Assembly: GCA_018714895.1 (NCBI GenBank)
Contig: DVMQ01000007.1
Location: 1 to 64,000 of the forward strand
Direction: 5' to 3'
DNA: 64,000 nucleotides
DNA from: Coprovicinus avistercoris
GTDB taxonomy: Bacteria; Actinomycetota; Coriobacteriia; Coriobacteriales; Atopobiaceae
Shown: piece after piece, positions 9,436 through 17,378 of the stretch
Numbering within the stretch: position 1 is the stretch's first letter
Layout: each line of letters starts with the position of its first letter
Notes under the pieces: generated by a model
What the model was told of the DNA's origin: nothing
The model's database searches: none
What the model saw: only the letters and a program-made list of their open reading frames with translations
Program-made: the position numbers and the translations under genes

Positions 9436-10563
9436 ATGGATATGCCCGTAATAGGCGTAGAAGATTGGCTTAATGTATGGGAGCGTAGTGCGCGCGTTGA
9501 TATTGCTCAATCCACCATTGCTTCTCTTACGTTTGAAGAGCTTCAGGCGCTGGACGGAGAAGGCGGAGCAACACTTCGTGATGCTATTGCTGCTGAGAAG
9601 CTCAATTATGGATGGATCGAAGGGTCACCTGCTTTTAAAGAGCAAGTGGCAAGTCTTTATACAACTGATATTGCACCAAACCGGATTTTACAAACAAATG
9701 GATGTACCGGCGCGAATCTCAATGCACTTATGGCAGTAGTCCGTCCAGGCGATCATGTTATTGCTGAGTGGCCTACCTATGCTCCGCTCTATGAGATACC
9801 CCGGGCTCTTGGAGCTGAGGTTGAGTATTGGCAGATTCATGAAGAGCTTGGATGGCACCCAGACATAGAGGAACTTGAACGCCTTATTCGTCCAAATACG
9901 CGTCTTATCTGCATAAATAATGCCTCCAATCCTATTGGCACCGTGCTTTCTGCTGAAGAAATTGAGGCGATTGTAGAAATAGCTTCATCGGTTGGTGCCT
10001 ATGTTTTAAGCGATGAAGTGTATCTTCCACTTGAAGATACTGATGATTTTGTTTCTGTGGTCGATGTTTACGATCGTGGCATTGTTACCAATTCGGTATC
10101 AAAAACATATTCTCTGCCTGCAGCTCGCATTGGCTGGGTCATTGCTAATGATGAGATTTCTCAAGCAATTCGTATCCTTCGTGATTACACCATGATTTCC
10201 GGTGGTGCCATTAACGATTGCTTGGCAACCTATGTTCTTGCTCATCGTGATCGTGTTCTTGCGCGTAATTCCGCCATCATGCAAAAGAATCGTGCGATTG
10301 TAGAACAGTGGGCTGCCCAACAACCGCGTGTTCATTGGACGGTACCAAAGGGAGTTTCAGCCTCATACGTTCGTTTTGATTTGCCTAATAACCTTGATGA
10401 CGAAACTTTCTGTCTTGATCTTTTACACAAGCGTGGTGTTCTTTTGGTGCCCGGAAGTCGTTTTGAGCTCCCTTGTGGCGCTCGTTTGGGGTATTGCGCA
10501 CGGTCTGAGGTCTTAGAAAAAGGCCTCACACTGCTGGGTGAGGCCTTATCAGAACTCGACTAA
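9436..10563 (+). CDS. PLP-dependent class I/II aminotransferase of unknown substrate
   Basis: 375 residues with fold-type I aminotransferase features: NYGWIEGSPAFKE near the N-terminus, the PLP-contacting TNGCTGANL, NNASNPIGTVLS (the usual NPxNPTG loop), the SDEVY aspartate/tyrosine pair, and the Schiff-base lysine K223 in NSVSKTYSLPAARIGW. The sequence NNASNPIG departs from the common NPNNPTG. The gene is 53 nt after arcB behind CTGGAGG, so it probably belongs to the arc transcription unit. A role in arginine-, citrulline- or ornithine-linked transamination is possible but not shown; supplying the transamination missing from the aromatic cluster is an alternative. The last codons overlap a terminator for trpS on the other strand. 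Confidence 0.85.
   Translation: MDMPVIGVEDWLNVWERSARVDIAQSTIASLTFEELQALDGEGGATLRDAIAAEKLNYGWIEGSPAFKEQVASLYTTDIAPNRILQTNGCTGANLNALMAVVRPGDHVIAEWPTYAPLYEIPRALGAEVEYWQIHEELGWHPDIEELERLIRPNTRLICINNASNPIGTVLSAEEIEAIVEIASSVGAYVLSDEVYLPLEDTDDFVSVVDVYDRGIVTNSVSKTYSLPAARIGWVIANDEISQAIRILRDYTMISGGAINDCLATYVLAHRDRVLARNSAIMQKNRAIVEQWAAQQPRVHWTVPKGVSASYVRFDLPNNLDDETFCLDLLHKRGVLLVPGSRFELPCGARLGYCARSEVLEKGLTLLGEALSELD
10517..10547 (-). terminator. Rho-independent terminator of trpS, inside the aminotransferase coding end
   Basis: Perfect 10-bp inverted repeat AAGGCCTCAC (10520-10529) / GTGAGGCCTT (10538-10547) with an 8-nt loop. On the minus strand the hairpin is followed by a short T run (complement of AAAA at 10517-10520). 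It lies 29 nt past the trpS stop codon. The same bases encode residues near the C-terminus of the aminotransferase. Confidence 0.75.
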
Positions 10564-10575
10564 TCAGAACGTGAC

Positions 10576-11625
10576 TTAATACGTCATGCCCATTGCTTCA
10601 CGGACCTGTTCGAGGGTAGCTGAAGCAATTTGGCGTGCTTGCTGATTGCCCTCGTGAATTACGTCGGCAACATAATCCATATCCTGAGCAATTTCTTCTC
10701 GGCGTGCTCGAATCGGGGCAAAGTAATCGTTAACTACTTCGGTGACGTAGCGCTTGAGCTGTCCTGCGCCACCGTCGCTAATTTCGTCAGCGATTTCTGT
10801 TGCATCGCGACCAGTGCAAATTGCCGCTGTGGAAAGAAGTCCAGAAATCTCAGGACGGTTCTCAGGGTCAAAGGTAATGGTGCGCTCGGAATCGCTGCGC
10901 GACTTTTTGATGAGCCTTGCAGTTTCTTCTGCTGTCATTGAGAGCGAAATGGCGTTGCCATAAGATTTGCTCATTTTGCGGCCATCTAAACCAGGCATCA
11001 GAGGTGTTGAGGTGAGAAGTCCTACTGGCTCGGGGAAGACAGGGGCATAGCGTTCATTGAAGCGACGGGCGATTTTGTCAGTTATTTCAATATGGGGGAG
11101 TTGGTCACGACCAACTGGCACGATATTGCCCTTGCAGAATAAAATGTCACAGGCCTGGTGGACTGGATAGGTAAGTAATAGTCCTGTTAGAGCATGGCCC
11201 GATGCTTGCTGCTCTGCCTTAACAGTTGGATTGCGCTCCATTTCTGCTTCGGTAACAAGCGAAAGAAACGGCAGCATGAGTTGGTTAAGCTCAGGAATTG
11301 CCGAATGGGTAAAGATCATGGTTTTAGATGGATCAATGCCGCAGGCTAAATAATCTACGACCATGTTGTAAACGTTATCGCGGATGTGCTCTGTGGTATC
11401 GCGATCAGTTATGACCTGGTAATCGGCAATAACAATGTTGGTGTGAATTCCCATGTTCTGCAACCGCACACGGTCTACCAGCGTGCCAAAGTAATGGCCA
11501 AGATGTAGGCGGCCTGTTGGCCTGTCGCCTGTAAGCATGGTGTAATTCTCGGGGTGCTTGCTGAGGTCGGCATGAACCTCATCACTTTTCCTTTGTGCCG
11601 CCTCGTAGCTTCCCTCGTTAGGCAT
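10576..11625 (-). CDS. trpS: Tryptophanyl-tRNA synthetase
   Basis: 349 residues. A class Ic synthetase that charges tRNA-Trp. The HIGH-equivalent is GRLHLGHYFG after TGDRPT, and the KMSKS loop is DGRKMSKSYGNAIS. ATG 11625 is preferred to an in-frame ATG 33 nt upstream because AGGAGGA lies 5 nt before it. The short N-terminal leader (about 30 polar residues) before the Rossmann domain is slightly longer than usual. It is transcribed leftward, convergent with the aminotransferase gene (12-nt gap), and ends in the embedded terminator. No T-box anti-terminator sequence was seen upstream. Confidence 0.96.
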   Translation of the reverse strand: MPNEGSYEAAQRKSDEVHADLSKHPENYTMLTGDRPTGRLHLGHYFGTLVDRVRLQNMGIHTNIVIADYQVITDRDTTEHIRDNVYNMVVDYLACGIDPSKTMIFTHSAIPELNQLMLPFLSLVTEAEMERNPTVKAEQQASGHALTGLLLTYPVHQACDILFCKGNIVPVGRDQLPHIEITDKIARRFNERYAPVFPEPVGLLTSTPLMPGLDGRKMSKSYGNAISLSMTAEETARLIKKSRSDSERTITFDPENRPEISGLLSTAAICTGRDATEIADEISDGGAGQLKRYVTEVVNDYFAPIRARREEIAQDMDYVADVIHEGNQQARQIASATLEQVREAMGMTY

Positions 11626-12009
11626 ATGACTCCTCCTGGTATCTGTGTTTATGTTCACGCTTTTGCGTTATGTAGTCGCAAGGTCTTATGGTAACGCAGC
11701 CGATGGGTATGCGCTTTGATAAGTGTGTGGTTCTTGTCACTGTCTGGAACTTCAAACAATCCACGTATTCTGTTTATATACAACCTATTGTGTTTCAACG
11801 GGCTTCTGAACCACAATTCGCATCTCTTCTACCTGCGCTTTCTTTATTCGTGCAGGATAAAAGAAGCACAAGATATAGTACCGTTTACAAAATTACACAC
11901 AACTGATGGGGCATTCTGCTATATTTGTCCATGCAATGCGCTACTATATGTCATGCGTCTCCGATCTTATGAGATGTAGAACGTCTTTAACGAGTAGAGG
12001 AATAATCCT
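11626..12009. other. Divergent trpS / nrdD regulatory region
   Basis: 384 bases with no supported gene. It must hold promoters for both directions, but no hexamer pair with correct spacing stood out. Two AT-rich decamers, CTATATTTGT (11919) and CTATATGTCA (11944), and GATATAG (11872) are weakly like NrdR boxes but are imperfect and not spaced in the usual way. A short GCGTTA/TAACGC inverted repeat near 11663-11696 lies on the trpS side. The nrdD ribosome binding site (GTAGAGGAATAATCCT) precedes the ATG. Confidence 0.55.
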
Positions 12010-14232
12010 ATGAAGATCATTAAACGCAATGGTTCCGAAGTGAGCTTTGATCTCTCTAAGATTTCAAATGCTATTCGTGCTGCCAACAAAGAAGTGCCTT
12101 TTGATGAGCGTCTGACAGAGCGTCAGGTCGTATATGCCTCCGAGAACGTTCAGGATCGTTGTGAAGCAGCTGGACATACCGTTACGGTAGAAGAGATTCA
12201 GGACATGGTTGAGGATGAAATCATGGCACTGGGTCGTTTTGAGGTTGCTCGCAAGTACATCATCTATCGTTACGTTCAGAGCCTCAAGCGCCAGAAGAAC
12301 ACAACTGATGACAAGATCCTCTCGCTTATTGAGTGCAACAATGAGGATGTTAAGCAAGAGAATTCCAATAAGAACCCCACCGTTAACTCAGTACAGCGCG
12401 ACTATATGGCAGGCGAGATTTCCAAGGATCTTACCATGCGTATGCTGCTGCCTGATGATGTGGTGCAGGCTCATAACGAGGGTATTATCCATTTCCATGA
12501 TGCTGACTATTTTGCTCAGCATATGCATAACTGCGATTTGGTAAACCTTGATGACATGCTTCAGAATGGCACGGTTATCTCAGGTACCCTTATCGAGAAG
12601 CCACATAGCTTCTCAACGGCCTGCAATATTGCTACGCAGATTATCGCTCAGGTTGCTTCTAACCAGTATGGCGGTCAGTCCATTTCCCTTACGCACCTTG
12701 CTCCCTTTGTTGAGATTAGCCGTAAGAAGATTCGTCGCCAGGTAATCAATGAGATGAATGAGCTTGGCATTGAGCCCGCAATGGATAAGCTCAACGAGAT
12801 CGTTGAAAAAAGGCTTCGTGAAGAAATTCGTCGTGGCGTACAAACGATTCAGTATCAGGTTGTCACGCTTATGACTACAAATGGACAGGCTCCATTTGTA
12901 ACAGTCTTTATGTATTTGGGCGAAGCTACCGATGAACGTACGAAGCGCGATTTGGCACTCATTATCGAAGAGACACTTCGCCAGCGTTATGAGGGCGTTA
13001 AGAATGAGTCTGGTGTCTGGATCACTCCTGCATTCCCGAAGCTGATCTACGTGCTCGAGCCCGATAATATCGATCCAGATTCTCCGTATTACTATCTCAC
13101 CCAGTTGGCTGCAAAGTGCACTGCTAAGCGCATGGTGCCGGATTACATCTCTGAGAAGAAGATGCGTGAACTTAAGCTGTCAAAGGGCGAAAAACCCGGT
13201 GAAGGCGATTGCTATACCTGCATGGGTTGCCGTAGCTTCCTCACGCCAGACCGTTCTGGTAATGGCTTTGATAATATCGCCAATGCCGGCAACTATGAGC
13301 CGAATAAGCCAAAGTACTATGGCCGCTTTAACCAGGGAGTTGTTACTATAAACTTGCCTGATGTTGCTCTGTCTTCCGGCGGCGACATGGACCGTTTCTG
13401 GGAGATTTTTGACGAGCGTCTTGAGCTGTGCCATAAAGCCCTGCGCTGCCGTCATGAGCGTCTGAAGGGCACACTTTCTGATGCAGCACCTATCCTTTGG
13501 CAGTATGGTGCTTTAGCGCGCTTGCCTAAGGGTGCTCCTATCGATCCGCTGCTGTATGGTGGTTACTCCACCATTAGCCTTGGCTATGCGGGTCTGTATG
13601 AGTGCTGCCGTTTTATGACTGGTCACTCTCACACCGATCCCGAAGCAACTCCTTTTGCACTCGCTGTTATGCAGCGCATGAATGATAAGTGCACCGAGTG
13701 GAAGACGGCTGAGAACATCGACTATTCGCTCTATGGTACGCCGCTGGAGTCAACTACCTACAAATTTGCTAAGTGCCTGCAGCGTCGATTTGGCATTATC
13801 AAGGATGTAACTGATCATGGTTACATTACTAACAGCTATCACGTGAATGTACGTGAGCCCATTGACGCCTTTACTAAGCTTAAGTTTGAAAGTGAGTTCC
13901 AGCAGCTTTCACCAGGTGGCGCTATCTCATATGTTGAGGTTCCTGATATGCAGGATAACCTCGAAGCGGTTATGAGTGTGCTTCGCTATATCTACGACAA
14001 CATCATGTATGCCGAGCTCAATACGAAGAGCGATTATTGCCAAGAGTGTGGCTACGATGGCGAGATTAGAATTGTCGAAGAGGATGGCAAGCTTGTCTGG
14101 GAGTGCCCGCATTGTGGCAATCGCGATCAGTCAAAGCTTAATGTTGCTCGCCGCACCTGTGGTTACATTGGTACGCAATTCTGGAATCAGGGCCGTACCG
14201 AAGAAATACGCGATCGCGTTATGCATCTCTAG
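12010..14232 (+). CDS. nrdD: Anaerobic ribonucleoside-triphosphate reductase, glycyl-radical subunit
   Basis: 740 residues. It reduces ribonucleoside triphosphates to deoxy forms without oxygen. An N-terminal ATP-cone (about 1-90, starting MKIIKRNGSEVSFDLSKI) gives allosteric control. The catalytic barrel contains the CMGCRSF cysteines. The C-terminal zinc site is formed by CQECG and CPHCG, and the glycyl radical residue is Gly718 in RRTCGYIGTQFW. The activase gene nrdG follows 81 nt downstream. Presence of this class III enzyme points to anaerobic growth. Confidence 0.97.
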   Translation: MKIIKRNGSEVSFDLSKISNAIRAANKEVPFDERLTERQVVYASENVQDRCEAAGHTVTVEEIQDMVEDEIMALGRFEVARKYIIYRYVQSLKRQKNTTDDKILSLIECNNEDVKQENSNKNPTVNSVQRDYMAGEISKDLTMRMLLPDDVVQAHNEGIIHFHDADYFAQHMHNCDLVNLDDMLQNGTVISGTLIEKPHSFSTACNIATQIIAQVASNQYGGQSISLTHLAPFVEISRKKIRRQVINEMNELGIEPAMDKLNEIVEKRLREEIRRGVQTIQYQVVTLMTTNGQAPFVTVFMYLGEATDERTKRDLALIIEETLRQRYEGVKNESGVWITPAFPKLIYVLEPDNIDPDSPYYYLTQLAAKCTAKRMVPDYISEKKMRELKLSKGEKPGEGDCYTCMGCRSFLTPDRSGNGFDNIANAGNYEPNKPKYYGRFNQGVVTINLPDVALSSGGDMDRFWEIFDERLELCHKALRCRHERLKGTLSDAAPILWQYGALARLPKGAPIDPLLYGGYSTISLGYAGLYECCRFMTGHSHTDPEATPFALAVMQRMNDKCTEWKTAENIDYSLYGTPLESTTYKFAKCLQRRFGIIKDVTDHGYITNSYHVNVREPIDAFTKLKFESEFQQLSPGGAISYVEVPDMQDNLEAVMSVLRYIYDNIMYAELNTKSDYCQECGYDGEIRIVEEDGKLVWECPHCGNRDQSKLNVARRTCGYIGTQFWNQGRTEEIRDRVMHL

Positions 14233-14262
14233 TCCTATTTGTTGGATTGCATAGGACATAAT

Positions 14263-14295
14263 AGATGGCGGATCTTGTTATAAGGTCCGCCATCT
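14263..14295 (+). other. Hairpin between nrdD and nrdG
   Basis: AGATGGCGGATC (14263-14274) pairs with GGTCCGCCATCT (14284-14295), a 12-bp stem with one G-T pair and a 9-nt loop. It is followed by CTGTATAAGGAG, not by a T run, so it is unlikely to be a simple terminator. Possible roles are protecting the nrdD message or setting the nrdD:nrdG ratio by partial attenuation. It ends 18 nt before the nrdG start. Confidence 0.65.
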
Positions 14296-14313
14296 CTGTA
14301 TAAGGAGTCATTT

Positions 14314-14868
14314 GTGAACTACGCAAATATTAAATACTGTGATATTGCTAACGGCCCTGGAGTTCGTACAACGCTTTTTGTATCTGGGTGCCGACTTGGG
14401 TGCCCTGGTTGCTTTAATGCTGAGGCTTGGGACTTCAATGCGGGACAGCCCTTTGATGATGGGGTGGCGTCGCAGATAATAACTTCTCTTGAGCCTGAAT
14501 ATATTACAGGGCTTACCATTCTTGGGGGAGAACCCATGGAGCCAGAAAATCAGGAGGGGCTAGTAGAATTTCTTGAATCAGTTCGAGAAAAATTTGGTGC
14601 AAAAAAGAGCATCTGGCTCTTTTCTGGTCACACATGGGAACAGCTTACACGCGGTGGAGCATGGCATCTTGGTGAGACAACAGATCGCATCCTCGAAGTG
14701 CTCGATGTCTTAGTGGACGGCCCTTTTGTCCAAGATCTCTACGATATAACTCTAAGATTTAGAGGCTCTTCGAATCAGCGGCTTATAGATGTGCCCACAA
14801 CACTTTCTTCAGGAGAGGTCACTTTTTGGATGGATGAGGAAGTTTATGCCACACATCGTATGGACTAA
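14314..14868 (+). CDS. nrdG: Anaerobic ribonucleotide reductase activating protein (radical SAM)
   Basis: 184 residues. It makes the glycyl radical on NrdD by reductive cleavage of S-adenosylmethionine. The radical-SAM cluster motif is C26-x3-C30-x2-C33 (GCRLGCPGC), as in NrdG. TILGGEPME is the conserved GGE motif, and the DVLVDGPF motif is typical. The start is GTG 14314, preceded by AAGGAG 8 nt upstream. The length is slightly above E. coli NrdG (154). The stop codon lies in the left arm and loop of a 13-bp inverted repeat (14855-14898). Confidence 0.95.
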   Translation: MNYANIKYCDIANGPGVRTTLFVSGCRLGCPGCFNAEAWDFNAGQPFDDGVASQIITSLEPEYITGLTILGGEPMEPENQEGLVEFLESVREKFGAKKSIWLFSGHTWEQLTRGGAWHLGETTDRILEVLDVLVDGPFVQDLYDITLRFRGSSNQRLIDVPTTLSSGEVTFWMDEEVYATHRMD

Positions 14869-14898
14869 ATACAATAAGCTGCCAATAGTCCATACGAT
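14855..14898. repeat. Perfect 13-bp inverted repeat spanning the nrdG stop codon
   Basis: ATCGTATGGACTA (14855-14867) and TAGTCCATACGAT (14886-14898), loop of 18 nt. It lies between the convergent nrdG and EIIB-aroQ genes. No T run follows on either strand, so it does not look like a textbook terminator, though a bidirectional terminator of weak type is the simplest role. Confidence 0.8.
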
Positions 14899-14916
14899 AT
14901 ATCGGAAAGATTCAAT

Positions 14917-15915
14917 CTAATAGGTTGGATGCTTATCTAAATAGGCGGCTAGATCTGTGATTGCCTTTACATATCCCTTCAGACCAAGACCTGTGATGGT
15001 TTCGATACAAGCAGCACGGACATACGAGCGCTGTCGGAAATCTTCACGTTCTTCCACTTTAGAAATATGTACTTCCACGGTTGGTATTTTTACTGCTTTT
15101 AAAGCGTCGAGAAGTGCAACTGAGGTATGTGTATAAGCGGCAGGATTGATAACAATGGCATCAAAGGTGCCAAGTGCTTGTTGAATTTGGTCAACAAGAT
15201 CGCCCTCATGGTTTGATTGATAACAACTGCAGGACAAAAATCCTGCTTCTGCAGCAGCACGCTCACAGAGGTGAACAAGGTCGCTATAGGTCTCTGTGCC
15301 ATAGACATTGGGTTCTCGGATGCCCAACATATTAATGTTAGGGCCATTGAGCACCAAAATATGACGACCAGCAGCATCGGCAGAAACTACCGTGGAATCC
15401 TTTGCATCTGGTGTTGAGTTCGGATCAACACGATTGTCCGATTCAAGAAGCTGATAAAGCTCATCAAGGGTGAGATCTTCACCCGGAAGGTCTTTCGTTG
15501 TTGCATTAGCCGAATCGGGTTGGGCAGAGAACGTATCAGATTTGTTGTTGCTGGGTTCTGTCTGAGTTGCATAGCCTTGTTGTTTTCCAGGGCTTATGAC
15601 TATATGCATAGCGCTCTTTACAGCTTCGCTTGCAGAGGACGAAGGCGATACCTCTTCAGAGCGATTTCCGACAAGTTTACAAAACTGTTGGTACACCCCA
15701 TCAACAACTGCAGGGCCAAACACCACTTCAATGCCACGATCCCCTCGGCCGATAACACCGAGAACGCCAGGAATTTGAGTGAGACTATCGACTGCAACTG
15801 CAGAAGTATTACGCAAAGTCATTCGAAGGCGTGTCATGCAAACCGTACTCGCTAGCACATTATGTGCTCCTCCTACGGCTTCAATGACATTTCGGGCGAT
15901 AGTGGCCTCAGGCAT
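14917..15915 (-). CDS. aroQ: Fusion of a glucose-type PTS EIIB domain with type II 3-dehydroquinate dehydratase
   Basis: 332 residues from ATG 15915, which has AAGGAAGGCGGG just upstream (an in-frame ATG 48 nt earlier is less well placed). Residues 6-83 match the EIIB domain of glucose/sucrose PTS permeases: a GGAHNV turn, phospho-acceptor Cys26 in VCMTRLRMTL, then GVLGVIGRG and EVVFGPAVV. Residues 84-184 are a Ser/Asp/Thr-rich linker with one short acidic helix-like stretch. Residues 185-332 are a full AroQ: LNGPNINMLGIREP with catalytic Arg200 and Tyr205, QSNHEGDLVD, INPAAYTHTSVAL, and EVHISKVEEREDFR with the catalytic His. AroQ dehydrates 3-dehydroquinate to 3-dehydroshikimate. No EIIC or EIIA gene is adjacent, so the EIIB is not part of an ordinary permease here. 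It is last in the aromatic cluster but 188 nt from aroE::aroK, so it may have its own promoter. The fusion is seen directly; regulation by PTS phosphorylation is inference. Confidence 0.93.
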   Translation of the reverse strand: MPEATIARNVIEAVGGAHNVLASTVCMTRLRMTLRNTSAVAVDSLTQIPGVLGVIGRGDRGIEVVFGPAVVDGVYQQFCKLVGNRSEEVSPSSSASEAVKSAMHIVISPGKQQGYATQTEPSNNKSDTFSAQPDSANATTKDLPGEDLTLDELYQLLESDNRVDPNSTPDAKDSTVVSADAAGRHILVLNGPNINMLGIREPNVYGTETYSDLVHLCERAAAEAGFLSCSCYQSNHEGDLVDQIQQALGTFDAIVINPAAYTHTSVALLDALKAVKIPTVEVHISKVEEREDFRQRSYVRAACIETITGLGLKGYVKAITDLAAYLDKHPTY

Positions 15916-16103
15916 AATCCCGCCTTCCTTCATCCAAACATCCTTTACAGGGTGAGCAAACAAGAGATAATCCCAATTAAAGTAATGAGTTTATTAGCTT
16001 TGCCATATGAAATGAAGGCAGAACTCACTAAAACCTCTGAACGTAAGAGTATTTCTTCTGGTCGGCAGATTAAACGAATATTTTCTGGATTATTTGTCTT
16101 TTC

Positions 16104-17378
16104 TTATGAAGAGATAAGCGTCATGAGCGCATTTGCATCGCCGTCGGGAGATCCTGTACACGTAAGAATAGTGTCAGACCATGAACGATAGAGATCCATT
16201 CGTTCATGAGCGAGCTGTTCGATGCCTTTTGCTTGGGAAACAGGACGTCCTTGAAGAGAGAGCTCCTCAAGAGGACGATCAAGCATGACAACAAAAGAAT
16301 TCTGGCGTAGAAGCTCATAGTTGTGGGGCTGCGTAACAACGCCGCCACCGCAAGCAATCACCAAACCGGAACGCTTGCCATAGTCTGCAAGAATCTCTGT
16401 TTCTAGCTGGCGAAACGTCTGTTCTCCATGGGCGGTAATATAGTCTGCTACAGGCATTCCTGCTGCAACAGCACAGGCATCGTCAAGGTCTACAAACGGT
16501 CGTCCTAAGAGACGGGCAAGTCGTCTACCTGCAGTGGTTTTACCAGAACCTGGCATACCAATAAGGGAAATGTTCTGTGTTTGTCTTTTAAGGTCATGCA
16601 CGATGGTTTCTATCATGCTTTCATCAAGCTGGCGTCCTTGAAAAAGCTCGCTTGCATGTACTGCCTGAGCAACAAGCATGCAGAGTCCACTTTCGGCGGG
16701 AATGTTCAGACGTTCAGCTTGGAGTATTAAGCCAGTACGAATGGGGTTATATACCACATCCAGCACACCCAAAAGATCATTCATTTCTGAAAGAACGGTT
16801 GCAGTAAGGGGGGAGTCGGGACAGTTTGGATACATGCCGACAGGTGTTGTGTTAACGATAAGCGACGCATGGGAATGGCGCTCTAAGAGGGCTGCATAGG
16901 TATCTTCTCCATGCCGTGAAATAAAATAAACCCGAGCTCCAACGCCACTGAGTGCACAACTTACTGCTTGAGCTGCCCCTCCAGTACCAAGAACCAGGAC
17001 TTCTTTTGAATCAAGGGCATCTCGGGCACTCAAATCAAATCGAGTTTTGAAGAAGTGCTCGAGCATCCAGCCAAATCCTGTTACGTCAGTATTTTCAGCA
17101 AAGATAGAGCCATCTGATTGACGAATGAGTGTATTGGCAACTCCAAGCTGCGTCACACGTGCTGATTGTTCATCAGCAAGTTCAGCTGCATTTTTCTTGT
17201 AGGGAATAGTTACGTTGATTCCCTTCCACGTACCTTTGCGTATAAAAGACGCGACTTCTTCGGGCTCAAGCTCCCAAAGTTCATACGGGGAGCTACCAAG
17301 GCGCTCGTGGATTTCCCGAGACCAGCTATGGCCAAGTTTTCGTCCAATTAACCCGTAAAGGGAGCTTTTGTCTGCCAT
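16104..17378 (-). CDS. aroE/aroK: Bifunctional shikimate 5-dehydrogenase / shikimate kinase (AroE-AroK fusion)
   Basis: 424 residues. Residues 1-265 are AroE: GLIGRKLGHSWSREIH (shikimate-binding), NVTIPYKK with catalytic Lys61, ENTD at 95-98, the NADP-binding GTGGAAQAV, and NTTPVGMYP. Residues 268-424 are a shikimate kinase with the Walker A GMPGSGKT (274-281), DLDD, the FRQLE motif and CGGGVV. The protein thus reduces 3-dehydroshikimate and phosphorylates shikimate, two consecutive steps. AroE-AroK fusions have been seen elsewhere, but the usual arrangement is two genes. Its ATG shares one base with the pheA stop (TAATG), so translation is coupled. Confidence 0.95.
   Translation of the reverse strand: MADKSSLYGLIGRKLGHSWSREIHERLGSSPYELWELEPEEVASFIRKGTWKGINVTIPYKKNAAELADEQSARVTQLGVANTLIRQSDGSIFAENTDVTGFGWMLEHFFKTRFDLSARDALDSKEVLVLGTGGAAQAVSCALSGVGARVYFISRHGEDTYAALLERHSHASLIVNTTPVGMYPNCPDSPLTATVLSEMNDLLGVLDVVYNPIRTGLILQAERLNIPAESGLCMLVAQAVHASELFQGRQLDESMIETIVHDLKRQTQNISLIGMPGSGKTTAGRRLARLLGRPFVDLDDACAVAAGMPVADYITAHGEQTFRQLETEILADYGKRSGLVIACGGGVVTQPHNYELLRQNSFVVMLDRPLEELSLQGRPVSQAKGIEQLAHERMDLYRSWSDTILTCTGSPDGDANALMTLISS

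Noticed and set aside
11626..11820. T-box leader for trpS
   Set aside because: No complement of the AGGGTGGNACCGCG core on the minus strand.
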